Assembly (NCBI GenBank): GCA_946886245.1
Contig: CAMPIF010000068.1
Coordinates: 1-13,163, forward strand
From: Ectopseudomonas composti
Lineage (GTDB): Bacteria; Pseudomonadota; Gammaproteobacteria; Pseudomonadales; Pseudomonadaceae
Direction: 5' to 3'
Length of the DNA: 13,163 bases
Shown here: positions 6,654 through 13,163 of the stretch, piece after piece
How positions within the stretch are numbered: the first letter of the stretch is position 1
Layout: every line of letters begins with the position of its first letter
The notes under the pieces: generated by a model
Seen by the model: only the letters and a program-made list of their open reading frames with translations
Told to the model about the DNA's origin: nothing
Database searches by the model: none
Position numbers and translations under genes: made by a program

Positions 6654-8801
6654 ATGGCCCAGGCGCAGATCAAGAACGCCGCCGTACCCACCAGGCAGGT
6701 TCTGCTGGTGGTGGATGACCGTATGGAAAACCTCGAGGCCATGCAGGCGCTGCTCGAAGATGGCGAGTGGCAGCTGCGCTGTGCCAGCTCCGGTGAGGAG
6801 GCTTTGCGCTGCCTGCTCGAGGAGGATGTCGGGCTGGTGCTGCTCGACGTGCAGATGCCGGGCATGGATGGCTTCGAAGTCGCCCGATTGATGCGCGGCA
6901 ATCCGCGCACGAGGCTGACGCCGATCATCTTCGTGTCCGCCATCGCGCAGACTCACGATGCCGTGTTGCGAGGCTACAGCACTGGCGCCGTGGACTTCAT
7001 GCTCAAACCGTTCGATCCCACTGTGCTGCGCCACAAGATTCAGAGCCTGCTGGAGCATGAGCACAATCGCTGCGAATTGCAGACGCTTTCCCAGCAGCTC
7101 GAACGCGCCAGGGCATTCAATGCCTCGGTGCTGGACAATGCCGCCGAGGGTATTCTGGTGGTCGGCGAGGACGGTCGCATCCAGTTCGCCAACCCAGCCA
7201 TGGCGCAGATGCTCGATGGTGAGGTAGGCGATCTCGAGGGCGTCGATCTGCTGTCGTTTCTCAAGAATCCAGCCAGCGAAGACGGCTGGCAGCAATCCGA
7301 GTTCTACCTGCACTTCAAGCGCGAGGCGACCTACCGCGTGCATGAAGCGATCATGCGCACGCTCAAGGGCGGCTGCCTGCCAGTGGCGTTGTCCTGCTCG
7401 CCACTGCCGCGTCCGCAACGCGCCATGGTATTGATCGCCCTGGACATGTCGGTGGTGCGCAATCTGCACGCGCAGCTGGAGTCGCAAGCGGTCACTGACG
7501 CGCTGACCGGCCTGCTCAATCGCCGTGGCTTTCATCTGGCGCTGCAATCGGCGCTGGCACGTATCGAGCGCAGCGGCCAGCGGGTTGCGGTGCTGTACCT
7601 GGACCTGGACGGTTTCAAACGCATCAATGACTCGCTGGGCCATGATGTCGGCGATCAACTGCTGCGCCGTGTCGGTGAGCAACTCAAGGCCTGTCTGCGC
7701 CCCTACGACAGCCTGGCACGCATCGGCGGTGACGAATTCACCGCGCTGCTGGACAACCTTGGCCACCCCGAGCATGCGGCCAAGGTCGCTGAGAAGCTGA
7801 TCGAACTGGTCTCGGTGCGGCACACCCTCGATGGTGTGGATTTCACCCTCGGCGCCAGCGTCGGCATCGCCTGCTTCCCCGAGTGCGGGCAGAGCGTCGA
7901 GGGCCTGCTGCGCTCCGCCGACATGGCGATGTACGAAGCCAAGCGCGCCGGTCGCCAGCAATACCGCTTCTTCTCTCCAGAAATGAACGGCCGCGCGCGT
8001 TCACGACTGATGCTCGAAGAGAGCCTGCGCCACGCCATCGAGAACGACGACTTCGTGCTGGTCTATCAGCCCCAGTTCCATCTCGATAATGGACGCCTGC
8101 GCGGCTTCGAGGCCTTGCTGCGCTGGCAGCATCGTGTCGCGGGTACCGTTGCGCCGAACGTGTTCATACCGTTACTCGAAGAAACCCGCCTGATCAATCG
8201 TCTTGGCCAATGGATCTTTCGTGAGGGCGCCCGGCAGTTGGCGGACTTCAAGCAGCAGTTCGGTGAGGACATGGTGCTCAGTCTCAATGTCAGCCCGGTG
8301 CAGTTCGGCATGCCACAACTGGTGACGGACCTGCAGCGCGTACTCGATCTCCATGGTCTCAAGCCCAGCCAGTTGGAGGTGGAAGTAACCGAGAGTGCGC
8401 TGATGCAGGATCTGGAGCTGACCCAGGCGCAGTTGCGTCAACTGCGTGAGCTGGGGGTGAAGATCGCCATCGATGACTTTGGCACCGGTTACTCGTCACT
8501 GGCGTATCTACGGCATTTCGAGCTGGACACGCTGAAGATCGATCGCCTGTTCATCTCCAACATGCTCGACTCACCGCGTGACGCTGCGGTGGTCAGCACC
8601 ATCATCGATCTGGGCCATCACCTGGGGCTGGAGGTCATCGCCGAGGGCGTCGAAACCCAGGAGCAGCGCGAGTGGCTGACGCAACACCATTGCAGCATCA
8701 TGCAAGGATTTCTGGTGGCGCCGGGTGTGCCGGCCAGCACCGCGATGCAGATGCCGGCGCAGCTGGACTGGAGCAAGTTGCCCCTGCCTCGCGCGGACTG
8801 A
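6654..8801 (+). CDS. REC-PAS-GGDEF-EAL response regulator (diguanylate cyclase/phosphodiesterase)
   Basis: A 715-residue cytoplasmic protein with no membrane segment. REC (about 14-135) has the acidic pair in VVDDRMENL, phospho-acceptor D65 in LLDVQMPGMDG and K118 in LKPFD. PAS (about 150-260) begins near NASVLDNAAEG. The GGDEF domain has an intact GGDEF at 358-362 and an inhibitory I-site RPYD at 349-352, exactly five residues upstream. The EAL domain has EALLRW (E486), LNVSP, the EVTES glutamate, D607 and D608 in IDDFGTGYSSL, LKIDR, AEGVE and the MQG glutamine, so its metal-binding and catalytic set looks complete. The protein could therefore both make and degrade cyclic-di-GMP, with REC or PAS setting the balance. 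It follows the hybrid kinase by 45 bp and is probably its output. GTG 6624 is an alternative in-frame start. The stop lies 15 bp from the convergent acyltransferase gene. Confidence 0.92.
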   Translation: MAQAQIKNAAVPTRQVLLVVDDRMENLEAMQALLEDGEWQLRCASSGEEALRCLLEEDVGLVLLDVQMPGMDGFEVARLMRGNPRTRLTPIIFVSAIAQTHDAVLRGYSTGAVDFMLKPFDPTVLRHKIQSLLEHEHNRCELQTLSQQLERARAFNASVLDNAAEGILVVGEDGRIQFANPAMAQMLDGEVGDLEGVDLLSFLKNPASEDGWQQSEFYLHFKREATYRVHEAIMRTLKGGCLPVALSCSPLPRPQRAMVLIALDMSVVRNLHAQLESQAVTDALTGLLNRRGFHLALQSALARIERSGQRVAVLYLDLDGFKRINDSLGHDVGDQLLRRVGEQLKACLRPYDSLARIGGDEFTALLDNLGHPEHAAKVAEKLIELVSVRHTLDGVDFTLGASVGIACFPECGQSVEGLLRSADMAMYEAKRAGRQQYRFFSPEMNGRARSRLMLEESLRHAIENDDFVLVYQPQFHLDNGRLRGFEALLRWQHRVAGTVAPNVFIPLLEETRLINRLGQWIFREGARQLADFKQQFGEDMVLSLNVSPVQFGMPQLVTDLQRVLDLHGLKPSQLEVEVTESALMQDLELTQAQLRQLRELGVKIAIDDFGTGYSSLAYLRHFELDTLKIDRLFISNMLDSPRDAAVVSTIIDLGHHLGLEVIAEGVETQEQREWLTQHHCSIMQGFLVAPGVPASTAMQMPAQLDWSKLPLPRAD

Positions 8802-8816
8802 TGCGCCAGGCGCGCT

Positions 8817-9713
8817 TCAGGCTTGCTGGTGCAGGCTGGCGAGTTCAGCGTCCTTCTCTTCCCACAGGCGATTGACCCACTGCTGGAAGGCCAGACGGTA
8901 GTCATCGTCCTGATCGTAATTGCGGCCGATGAATTCGCGCGGAATCTCGACCTGTTTGAAAAACACCTGCACGGCATCCAGGCGGCCACAGAGCAGGTCC
9001 CAGAAGCCTGGCACACCATGAGGGTAATGAATGGTGACGTTGACGATGGCGTGCAGTTGCTCACCCATCGCGTCGAGCACGAAGGCGATGCCGCCCGCCT
9101 TGGGCTTGAGCAGGTACTTGAACGGCGACTGCTGCTGCGCATGCTTGGCCGGGGTCAGGCGGGTGCCCTCGAGGAAGTTGAAGACCGCCACGGGGTTGGT
9201 CTTGTAACGCGCACAGGCCTTGCGCGTGGTGGCCAGGTCCTGGCCGCGCTTTTCCGGGTACTTGGCCAGGTACTCCTTGCTGAAGCGCTTCATGAAGGGA
9301 AACTCCAGCGCCCACCAGCACAGGCCGATCACCGGCACCCAGATCAACTCCTGCTTGAGGAAGAATTTCAGCAGCGGCATGCGCTGGTTGAGCAGGTACT
9401 GCAGCACCAGGATGTCTACCCAGCTCTGGTGGTTGCTGGTCACCAGATAGGAGTGACGGGTATCGAAGCGTTCCAGGCCCTGAACCTTCCATTCGATATG
9501 GCCGACCAGGCGCATCCAGAATTTGTTGATGCCGATCCAGCTTTCGGCGATGCCATGCATGACGAAGCGCAGCGCGCGCTGGATCGGCGCGAACGGCAGC
9601 AGCAACTTGAGCAGGGCGACGAAGAACAGCGGCCAGCACCAGAACAGGGTGTTCAGAGCCAGCAGCAGGCTCGCGATCAGGCCGCGCACTGGCGCGGGAA
9701 GAAAGTGCAGCAT
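8817..9713 (-). CDS. yihG: YihG-like lysophospholipid acyltransferase (PlsC superfamily)
   Basis: A 298-residue inner-membrane acyltransferase that aligns well by eye with E. coli YihG. Shared blocks include KLLLP, EWKVQGLE, the catalytic H-x4-D in SNHQSWVDI (H95, D100), YFLKQ-like KFFLKQELIWVPVIGL, PFMKRFSKEYL, RGQDLATTRKAC and the acyl-acceptor motif FLEGTR (180-185, in place of FPEGTR). A hydrophobic N-terminal segment (about 11-39) anchors it. YihG and relatives transfer acyl groups to lysophosphatidic acid and affect membrane fatty-acid composition. The start ATG is at 9713, with GGAGG at 9728-9724 and a 10-nt spacer. The frame stays open to 9917, but that extension shows no homology and lacks hydrophobic character. 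It lies 249 bp downstream of pta on the same strand and converges with the cyclic-di-GMP gene. The symbol follows the E. coli homologue. Confidence 0.88.
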   Translation of the reverse strand: MLHFLPAPVRGLIASLLLALNTLFWCWPLFFVALLKLLLPFAPIQRALRFVMHGIAESWIGINKFWMRLVGHIEWKVQGLERFDTRHSYLVTSNHQSWVDILVLQYLLNQRMPLLKFFLKQELIWVPVIGLCWWALEFPFMKRFSKEYLAKYPEKRGQDLATTRKACARYKTNPVAVFNFLEGTRLTPAKHAQQQSPFKYLLKPKAGGIAFVLDAMGEQLHAIVNVTIHYPHGVPGFWDLLCGRLDAVQVFFKQVEIPREFIGRNYDQDDDYRLAFQQWVNRLWEEKDAELASLHQQA

Positions 9714-9759
9714 CGGGCGAACGCCTCCATAAGCAGGCTGCACGCCCGGCGGGCAGCCT

Positions 9760-9776
9760 GAGAAAGGGGCTTTCTC
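9760..9776 (-). other. Hairpin in the leader region of the acyltransferase gene
   Basis: GAGAAAG-ggg-CTTTCTC is a perfect 7-bp inverted repeat with a 3-nt loop, 47 bp upstream of the acyltransferase start. A GCCC/GGGC hairpin (9744-9754) sits next to it. No T-tract follows on either strand, so it does not look like a terminator. It could be an operator or mRNA structure; no function is claimed. Confidence 0.35.
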
Positions 9777-9901
9777 TGCGCCCCGTATCAGTCGAAAGAG
9801 CTGCGGTGGTCTTTGCAGCGAGCAGGTTCGGCGCCAAGGGTAACGGTTGTGCACTGACCTGCAAGTGCCAGTGTTGACTTGTGGGTTTCGGTGGCTCGTA
9901 G

Positions 9902-9936
9902 GGTGCGCCGCGCGCACCGGCTATTGTGGCCGGCGC
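9902..9936. repeat. REP-like palindromic element with two competing hairpins, 3' of pta
   Basis: GGTGCGC-cgc-GCGCACC (9902-9918) is a perfect 7-bp palindrome preceded by CGTAGG. A second hairpin, GCACCGGC/GCCGGCGC (9914-9921 with 9929-9936, one mismatched or G-U pair), shares its left arm with the first, so only one can form at a time. I recall CGTAGGGTGCGCC-type sequences as frequent intergenic repeats in Pseudomonas of the mendocina/stutzeri type, but I cannot confirm this here. Lying 27-61 bp past the pta stop codon, it may also protect the 3' end of the mRNA or help terminate it. There is no U-tract on the pta-sense strand. Confidence 0.5.
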
Positions 9937-9962
9937 TTTCTGCTTAGACCCCTACGGCCTCT

Positions 9963-12056
9963 CTAGCTCGGCAGATCGGCCGCCTGAATGGCCGTCAGCG
10001 CGATGGTGTAGACGATGTCGTCGACCAGCGCACCGCGCGACAGGTCATTCACCGGCTTGCGCAGGCCCTCCAGCATTGGGCCGACGCTGATGCAGTCGGC
10101 GCTGCGCTGCACCGCCTTGTAGGTGGTGTTGCCGGTGTTCAGATCAGGGAACACGAACACCGTGGCGCGACCGGCTACCGGGCTGTTCGGCGCTTTCTGC
10201 CGACCGACGCTCTCGATGGCCGCTGCGTCGTACTGTAGCGGGCCGTCGAGTAGCAGGTCGGGGCGCTTCTCGCGGGCCAGGCGGGTGGCAGCCCGCACCT
10301 TTTCTACCTCCTCGCCGCTGCCGGAATCACCGGTGGAGTAGCTGAGCATGGCCACGCGCGGCGGAATGCCGAAGGCCTGCGCCGAAGCGGCGCTCTGCAG
10401 GGCAATCTCCGCCAACTGCTCGGCGTTGGGGTCAGGGTTCACCGCGCAGTCGCCGTAGACCAGTACCTGATCCGGCAGCAGCATGAAGAACACCGAGGAC
10501 ACCAGGTTGTAACCCGGCGCAGTCTTGATCAGCTGCAGCGCCGGGCGAATGGTATTGGCGGTGGTGTGGATGGCGCCGGAGACCAGGCCGTCCACCTCGT
10601 CCAGCGCCAGCATCATGGTGCCTAGCACCACGGTGTCTTCCAGTTGCGCCTCGGCCATCGGCGCGTTGAGGCCCTTGCCCTTGCGCAGCTCGACCATTGC
10701 CTCGATGTAGCGACCGCGAATCAGATCCGGGTCGAGAATTTCCAGGCCTTCCGGCAGCTCGATACCCTGCGCGCGGGCCACTGCGTGCACGTCTTCCGGC
10801 TTGGCCAGCAATACGCAGCGGGCGATGCCGCGCGCCTGGCAGATGGCGGCTGCCTGCACCGTGCGAGGCTCGCTGCCCTCGGGCAGGACGATGCGCTTGG
10901 CGGCGGCCTTGGCCCGTTGCACCAGTTGGTAGCGGAAGGCCGGGGGCGACAGGCGCAGCTCGCGCGGCGTGCCGCAACGGGCGCTCAGCCAGTCGTGATC
11001 GATATGCCCGGCAACGAAGTCGGAGACCTTCTCTGCACGCTCGCGGTCATCCAGCGGGATTTCCTTGTTCAGGCGGTTGAGGTTGGTGGCGGTATCGTAG
11101 GAGCCCGTGCCCACGGTCATCACCGGCAGACCGCTGGCCAGGGCGCCCTGGCACAGTTCCATGATGCGTGGGTCGGGGGCGAAGTCGCTGCACAGCAGCA
11201 GGCCGGCCAGCGGCACGCCATTCATCGCCGCGAGGCTGGCAGAGAGGATGATGTCGTCGCGATCACCCGGCGTCACCACCAGGGTGCCGGGCTTTAGCAA
11301 CTGCACGCTGTTGGCCACCGCGCGGGCGCAGAGCACGATCTTCAGCATGCGTCGTTGCTCGTAATCGCCAGCGTTGAGGATGCGCGCGCCGAGCAGCTCG
11401 GCGATGTCCTTGGTGCGCGGCGCGTTCAGTTCGTCCTGCCAGGGAATGCAGCCGAGCAGGCGGAAGTCCTGGCTCTTGAGCAGTGGTGAGAGTTCCAGCA
11501 GGCGCTCGGCAAAGGCGGTGATGCCATCTTCGCTGCGCACCTTGTTGAGAATCACACCGAGCACTTTCGGGTCCTTCGGCCCGCCGAACAGCTGCGCCTG
11601 GATTTCGATGCGGTCGGACAGTTCGGTGAGGTTCTCGTCTTCCGGGGCGCTGACCAGGATCACGTCGGCGTCCAGGCTCTTGGCCAGGTGGAAGTTCACT
11701 CGCGCGGCGTAGCTGGCGTGGCGCGTCGGCACCATGCCTTCGACGATGACCACGTCCTTGTCGACTGCCGCCTGCTGATAGAGGCTGATGATCTCCTCCA
11801 GCAGTTCATCCAGCTGGCCGTCGCCGAGCATGCGCTCGACGTGGCTGAGCGGCAGCGGCTTGGGCGAGTTCAGGCCGTGGGTGCGGGCGATCAGCTCGCT
11901 GGAGCGTTCCGGGCCGAGGTCGCCGGCATGCGGTTGGGCGATGGGCTTGAAGAAACCGACCTTGAGGCCGCTGCGTTCGAGGGCTCCGACCAGGCCGAGG
12001 CTGATGGAGGTGAGGCCGACACCGAAACCGGTGGGGGCGATGAAGAAGGTATGCAT
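9963..12056 (-). CDS. pta: Phosphate acetyltransferase (long, three-domain Pta)
   Basis: A 697-residue cytoplasmic enzyme catalysing acetyl-CoA + phosphate = acetyl phosphate + CoA. Length and order match the long gammaproteobacterial Pta. The N-terminal domain is BioD/CobQ-like (MHTFFIAPTGFGVGLTS, FFKPIAQP); a DRTGG-type regulatory domain lies at about 215-335; the catalytic PTA_PTB domain lies at about 380-690, with IVLPEGSEPRT, SGAIHTTANTIRPALQ, MLSYSTGDSG (570-579), DGPLQYDAA, APNSPVAGRATVF, FPDLNTGNTTYKAVQRS and PVNDLSRGALVDDIVYT. The start ATG at 12056 has GAGG 7 nt upstream; that site overlaps the ackA stop codon (TGAGG), and the genes are only 9 bp apart, so translation is probably coupled. 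With AckA it forms the acetate overflow and re-assimilation route and sets the acetyl phosphate pool. No frameshift or missing block was seen. Confidence 0.97.
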   Translation of the reverse strand: MHTFFIAPTGFGVGLTSISLGLVGALERSGLKVGFFKPIAQPHAGDLGPERSSELIARTHGLNSPKPLPLSHVERMLGDGQLDELLEEIISLYQQAAVDKDVVIVEGMVPTRHASYAARVNFHLAKSLDADVILVSAPEDENLTELSDRIEIQAQLFGGPKDPKVLGVILNKVRSEDGITAFAERLLELSPLLKSQDFRLLGCIPWQDELNAPRTKDIAELLGARILNAGDYEQRRMLKIVLCARAVANSVQLLKPGTLVVTPGDRDDIILSASLAAMNGVPLAGLLLCSDFAPDPRIMELCQGALASGLPVMTVGTGSYDTATNLNRLNKEIPLDDRERAEKVSDFVAGHIDHDWLSARCGTPRELRLSPPAFRYQLVQRAKAAAKRIVLPEGSEPRTVQAAAICQARGIARCVLLAKPEDVHAVARAQGIELPEGLEILDPDLIRGRYIEAMVELRKGKGLNAPMAEAQLEDTVVLGTMMLALDEVDGLVSGAIHTTANTIRPALQLIKTAPGYNLVSSVFFMLLPDQVLVYGDCAVNPDPNAEQLAEIALQSAASAQAFGIPPRVAMLSYSTGDSGSGEEVEKVRAATRLAREKRPDLLLDGPLQYDAAAIESVGRQKAPNSPVAGRATVFVFPDLNTGNTTYKAVQRSADCISVGPMLEGLRKPVNDLSRGALVDDIVYTIALTAIQAADLPS

Positions 12057-12065
12057 GGAAAAGCC

Positions 12066-13163
12066 TCAGTCGAGCAGGGCAAGGGTTTCGAGGGCGATCT
12101 GCCGCTCTTCATTGGTGGGTACCACCAGCACGCGCGGATGGCCGTCGGCGTGAATGGCTCCGGCGACGCCGCGCACGCAGCGGGCGTTGGCCTGGGCATC
12201 CAGCTGCAGCCCGAGCAGGCTGAGGTGATCCACGGTCTTGCTGCGGATCAGCGTCGAGTTCTCGCCGATGCCGCCGGTGAAGATCAGGCCATCGAGACGG
12301 CGCAGTGCGCAGCTCATCGCCGCCAGTGATTTGGCCAGGCGATAGCAGAACACCTCGATGGCCAGGGTAGCGCCGGCATGGCCCCGCTCGCGGGCCTGCT
12401 CCAGCGTGCGCATGTCGTTGGACAGACCGGACAGGCCGAGCAGGCCGCTGTCCTTGTTGAGCATGCTGTCGATCCGCTCCAGGCTCCAGCCCAGGGTGCG
12501 TGCCAGGTGGCCGTGCAGGTTGGGGTCGACATCGCCGCTGCGTGTGCCCATTACCAGGCCCTCCAGCGGCGTCAGGCCCATGCTGGTGTCGCGGCTGTGG
12601 CCGTTTTCCACGGCGCAGGTGGAGCTGCCATTGCCAAGGTGCGCCACCAGCCAGCTGCTGGCGTCGAATGCCAGGTCGCTCATCTGCGCGGCCTGGCGGC
12701 TGACATAGTGGTGACTGGTGCCGTGGAAGCCATAGCGGCGCACGCCGTGCTCGGCGTAGAGCGCCTGCGGTACGGCGTAGCGGTAGGCGTGCTCGGGCAG
12801 GCTTTGGTGAAAGGCGGTATCGAATACCGCCACCTGGATCAGGTCCGGGAACAGTTTCATCGCCGCCTCGATGCCCTGCAGATTGGCCGGGTTATGCAGG
12901 GGGGCCAGCGGCGCGACCTGGCGGATGGCCTGCAGGCTGGCCGCGTCCAGGCGAGAGGCACCGGAGAAATGCTCGCCGCCATGCACCACTCGGTGGCCGA
13001 TGCCGTGCAGCTCGCCGGCTGCGGCCTGCTGTACGACCGGGAGAAGATGAGACAGGGCCAGACGGTGGTCGGCGCCCGGCAGGACCAGGCTGTCCTTTTG
13101 TTCGCCCTGTTGCCAGTGCAACACTGCCTCGGGGCTGCCACGACGCTCGGCCAGGCCGCTGAG
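12066..13163 (-). CDS. ackA: Acetate kinase, 5' end beyond the right edge
   Basis: The frame is open from the right edge to TGA at 12068-12066, giving 365 residues of an enzyme usually near 395-400, so about 30 N-terminal residues are outside the window, including the N-x-G-S-S-S-x-K phosphate-binding motif. Visible family blocks are [43 protein letters not shown], the [21 protein letters not shown] block, and the ATP-site FTGGIGENS near the C-terminus. The frame continues upstream through [17 protein letters not shown] to the edge, so an internal start at 13124 is not the true one. AckA interconverts acetate + ATP and acetyl phosphate + ADP in the cytoplasm and is cotranscribed with pta, 9 bp downstream. 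The promoter is not in view. Confidence 0.97.
   Translation of the reverse strand, partial: LSGLAERRGSPEAVLHWQQGEQKDSLVLPGADHRLALSHLLPVVQQAAAGELHGIGHRVVHGGEHFSGASRLDAASLQAIRQVAPLAPLHNPANLQGIEAAMKLFPDLIQVAVFDTAFHQSLPEHAYRYAVPQALYAEHGVRRYGFHGTSHHYVSRQAAQMSDLAFDASSWLVAHLGNGSSTCAVENGHSRDTSMGLTPLEGLVMGTRSGDVDPNLHGHLARTLGWSLERIDSMLNKDSGLLGLSGLSNDMRTLEQARERGHAGATLAIEVFCYRLAKSLAAMSCALRRLDGLIFTGGIGENSTLIRSKTVDHLSLLGLQLDAQANARCVRGVAGAIHADGHPRVLVVPTNEERQIALETLALLD

Noticed and set aside
6600..7961. 453-codon open frame antisense to the GGDEF-EAL gene
   Set aside because: It has the same shadow-type composition, no known motif, and no ribosome-binding site that stands out.
8823..9761. 312-codon plus-strand open frame opposite the acyltransferase
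   Set aside because: It is a codon-position shadow of the conserved YihG-like gene, rich in Gln, Glu, His and Ala and without a domain.
9845..9880. TGGCAC...TTGCA match on the minus strand upstream of the acyltransferase as a sigma-54 promoter
   Set aside because: TGGCAC and TTGC are adjacent, with only 5 nt between GG and GC instead of the required 10.
9714..9917. 68-residue N-terminal extension of the acyltransferase
   Set aside because: The open frame is continuous, but the translation looks like non-coding spacer and crosses the hairpins. YihG homologues begin near MLHFLPAPVRG, just after the GGAGG site.
1..13163. tRNA, rRNA, CRISPR array, complete insertion sequence or replication origin
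   Set aside because: No cloverleaf-like sequence, spaced direct-repeat array, transposase coding or DnaA-box cluster was seen on either strand by eye. In particular no tRNA lies next to the integrase remnant inside the window.

Overview
The window looks like chromosomal DNA from a Pseudomonas-type gammaproteobacterium. It is GC-rich and densely coding, and its Pta, AckA, YiaD-like and YihG-like proteins are close to gammaproteobacterial families. From memory, the OmpA-lipoprotein / acyltransferase / pta / ackA neighbourhood matches the P. aeruginosa PA0833-PA0836 area. That synteny is a recollection, not a search result.

Layout. (1) Positions 1-418, minus strand, hold a decayed junction: the first 20 codons of a phage/island-type tyrosine integrase run straight into the 3' part of an Abi_2 (AbiD/F-like) abortive-infection gene that still carries its HEPN R-x4-H motif. 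This is probably the worn edge of a genomic island lying to the left. (2) Positions 469-2645, plus strand, hold a YcbL/glyoxalase-II-like metallo-beta-lactamase-fold hydrolase and two tandem paralogous OmpA-type lipoproteins (the second is YiaD-like). A strong Rho-independent terminator follows. The 142-nt spacer between the lipoprotein genes is unusually rich in inverted repeats. (3) Positions 2892-8801, plus strand, hold a two-gene signalling operon. It encodes a membrane CHASE-PAS-PAS hybrid histidine kinase with three receiver domains, and a REC-PAS-GGDEF-EAL protein whose cyclase and phosphodiesterase motifs both look intact. (4) Positions 8817-13163, minus strand, hold a YihG-like acyltransferase and, upstream of it, the ackA-pta acetate operon. 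ackA runs off the right edge. A palindromic REP-like sequence lies between pta and the acyltransferase gene.

How the genes may work together. The kinase probably senses a periplasmic ligand and controls cyclic-di-GMP through its operon partner; neither protein has an evident Hpt domain. AckA and Pta interconvert acetate, acetyl phosphate and acetyl-CoA. The OmpA lipoproteins probably tie the outer membrane to peptidoglycan, and the acyltransferase probably acylates lysophospholipid. Most of the window is recognisable core genome. The points most worth a second look are the integrase/abi scar, the structured spacer, the cyclic-di-GMP operon in this setting, and the repeated ribosome-binding site at 6613-6653. 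I did not find a convincing wholly new system.
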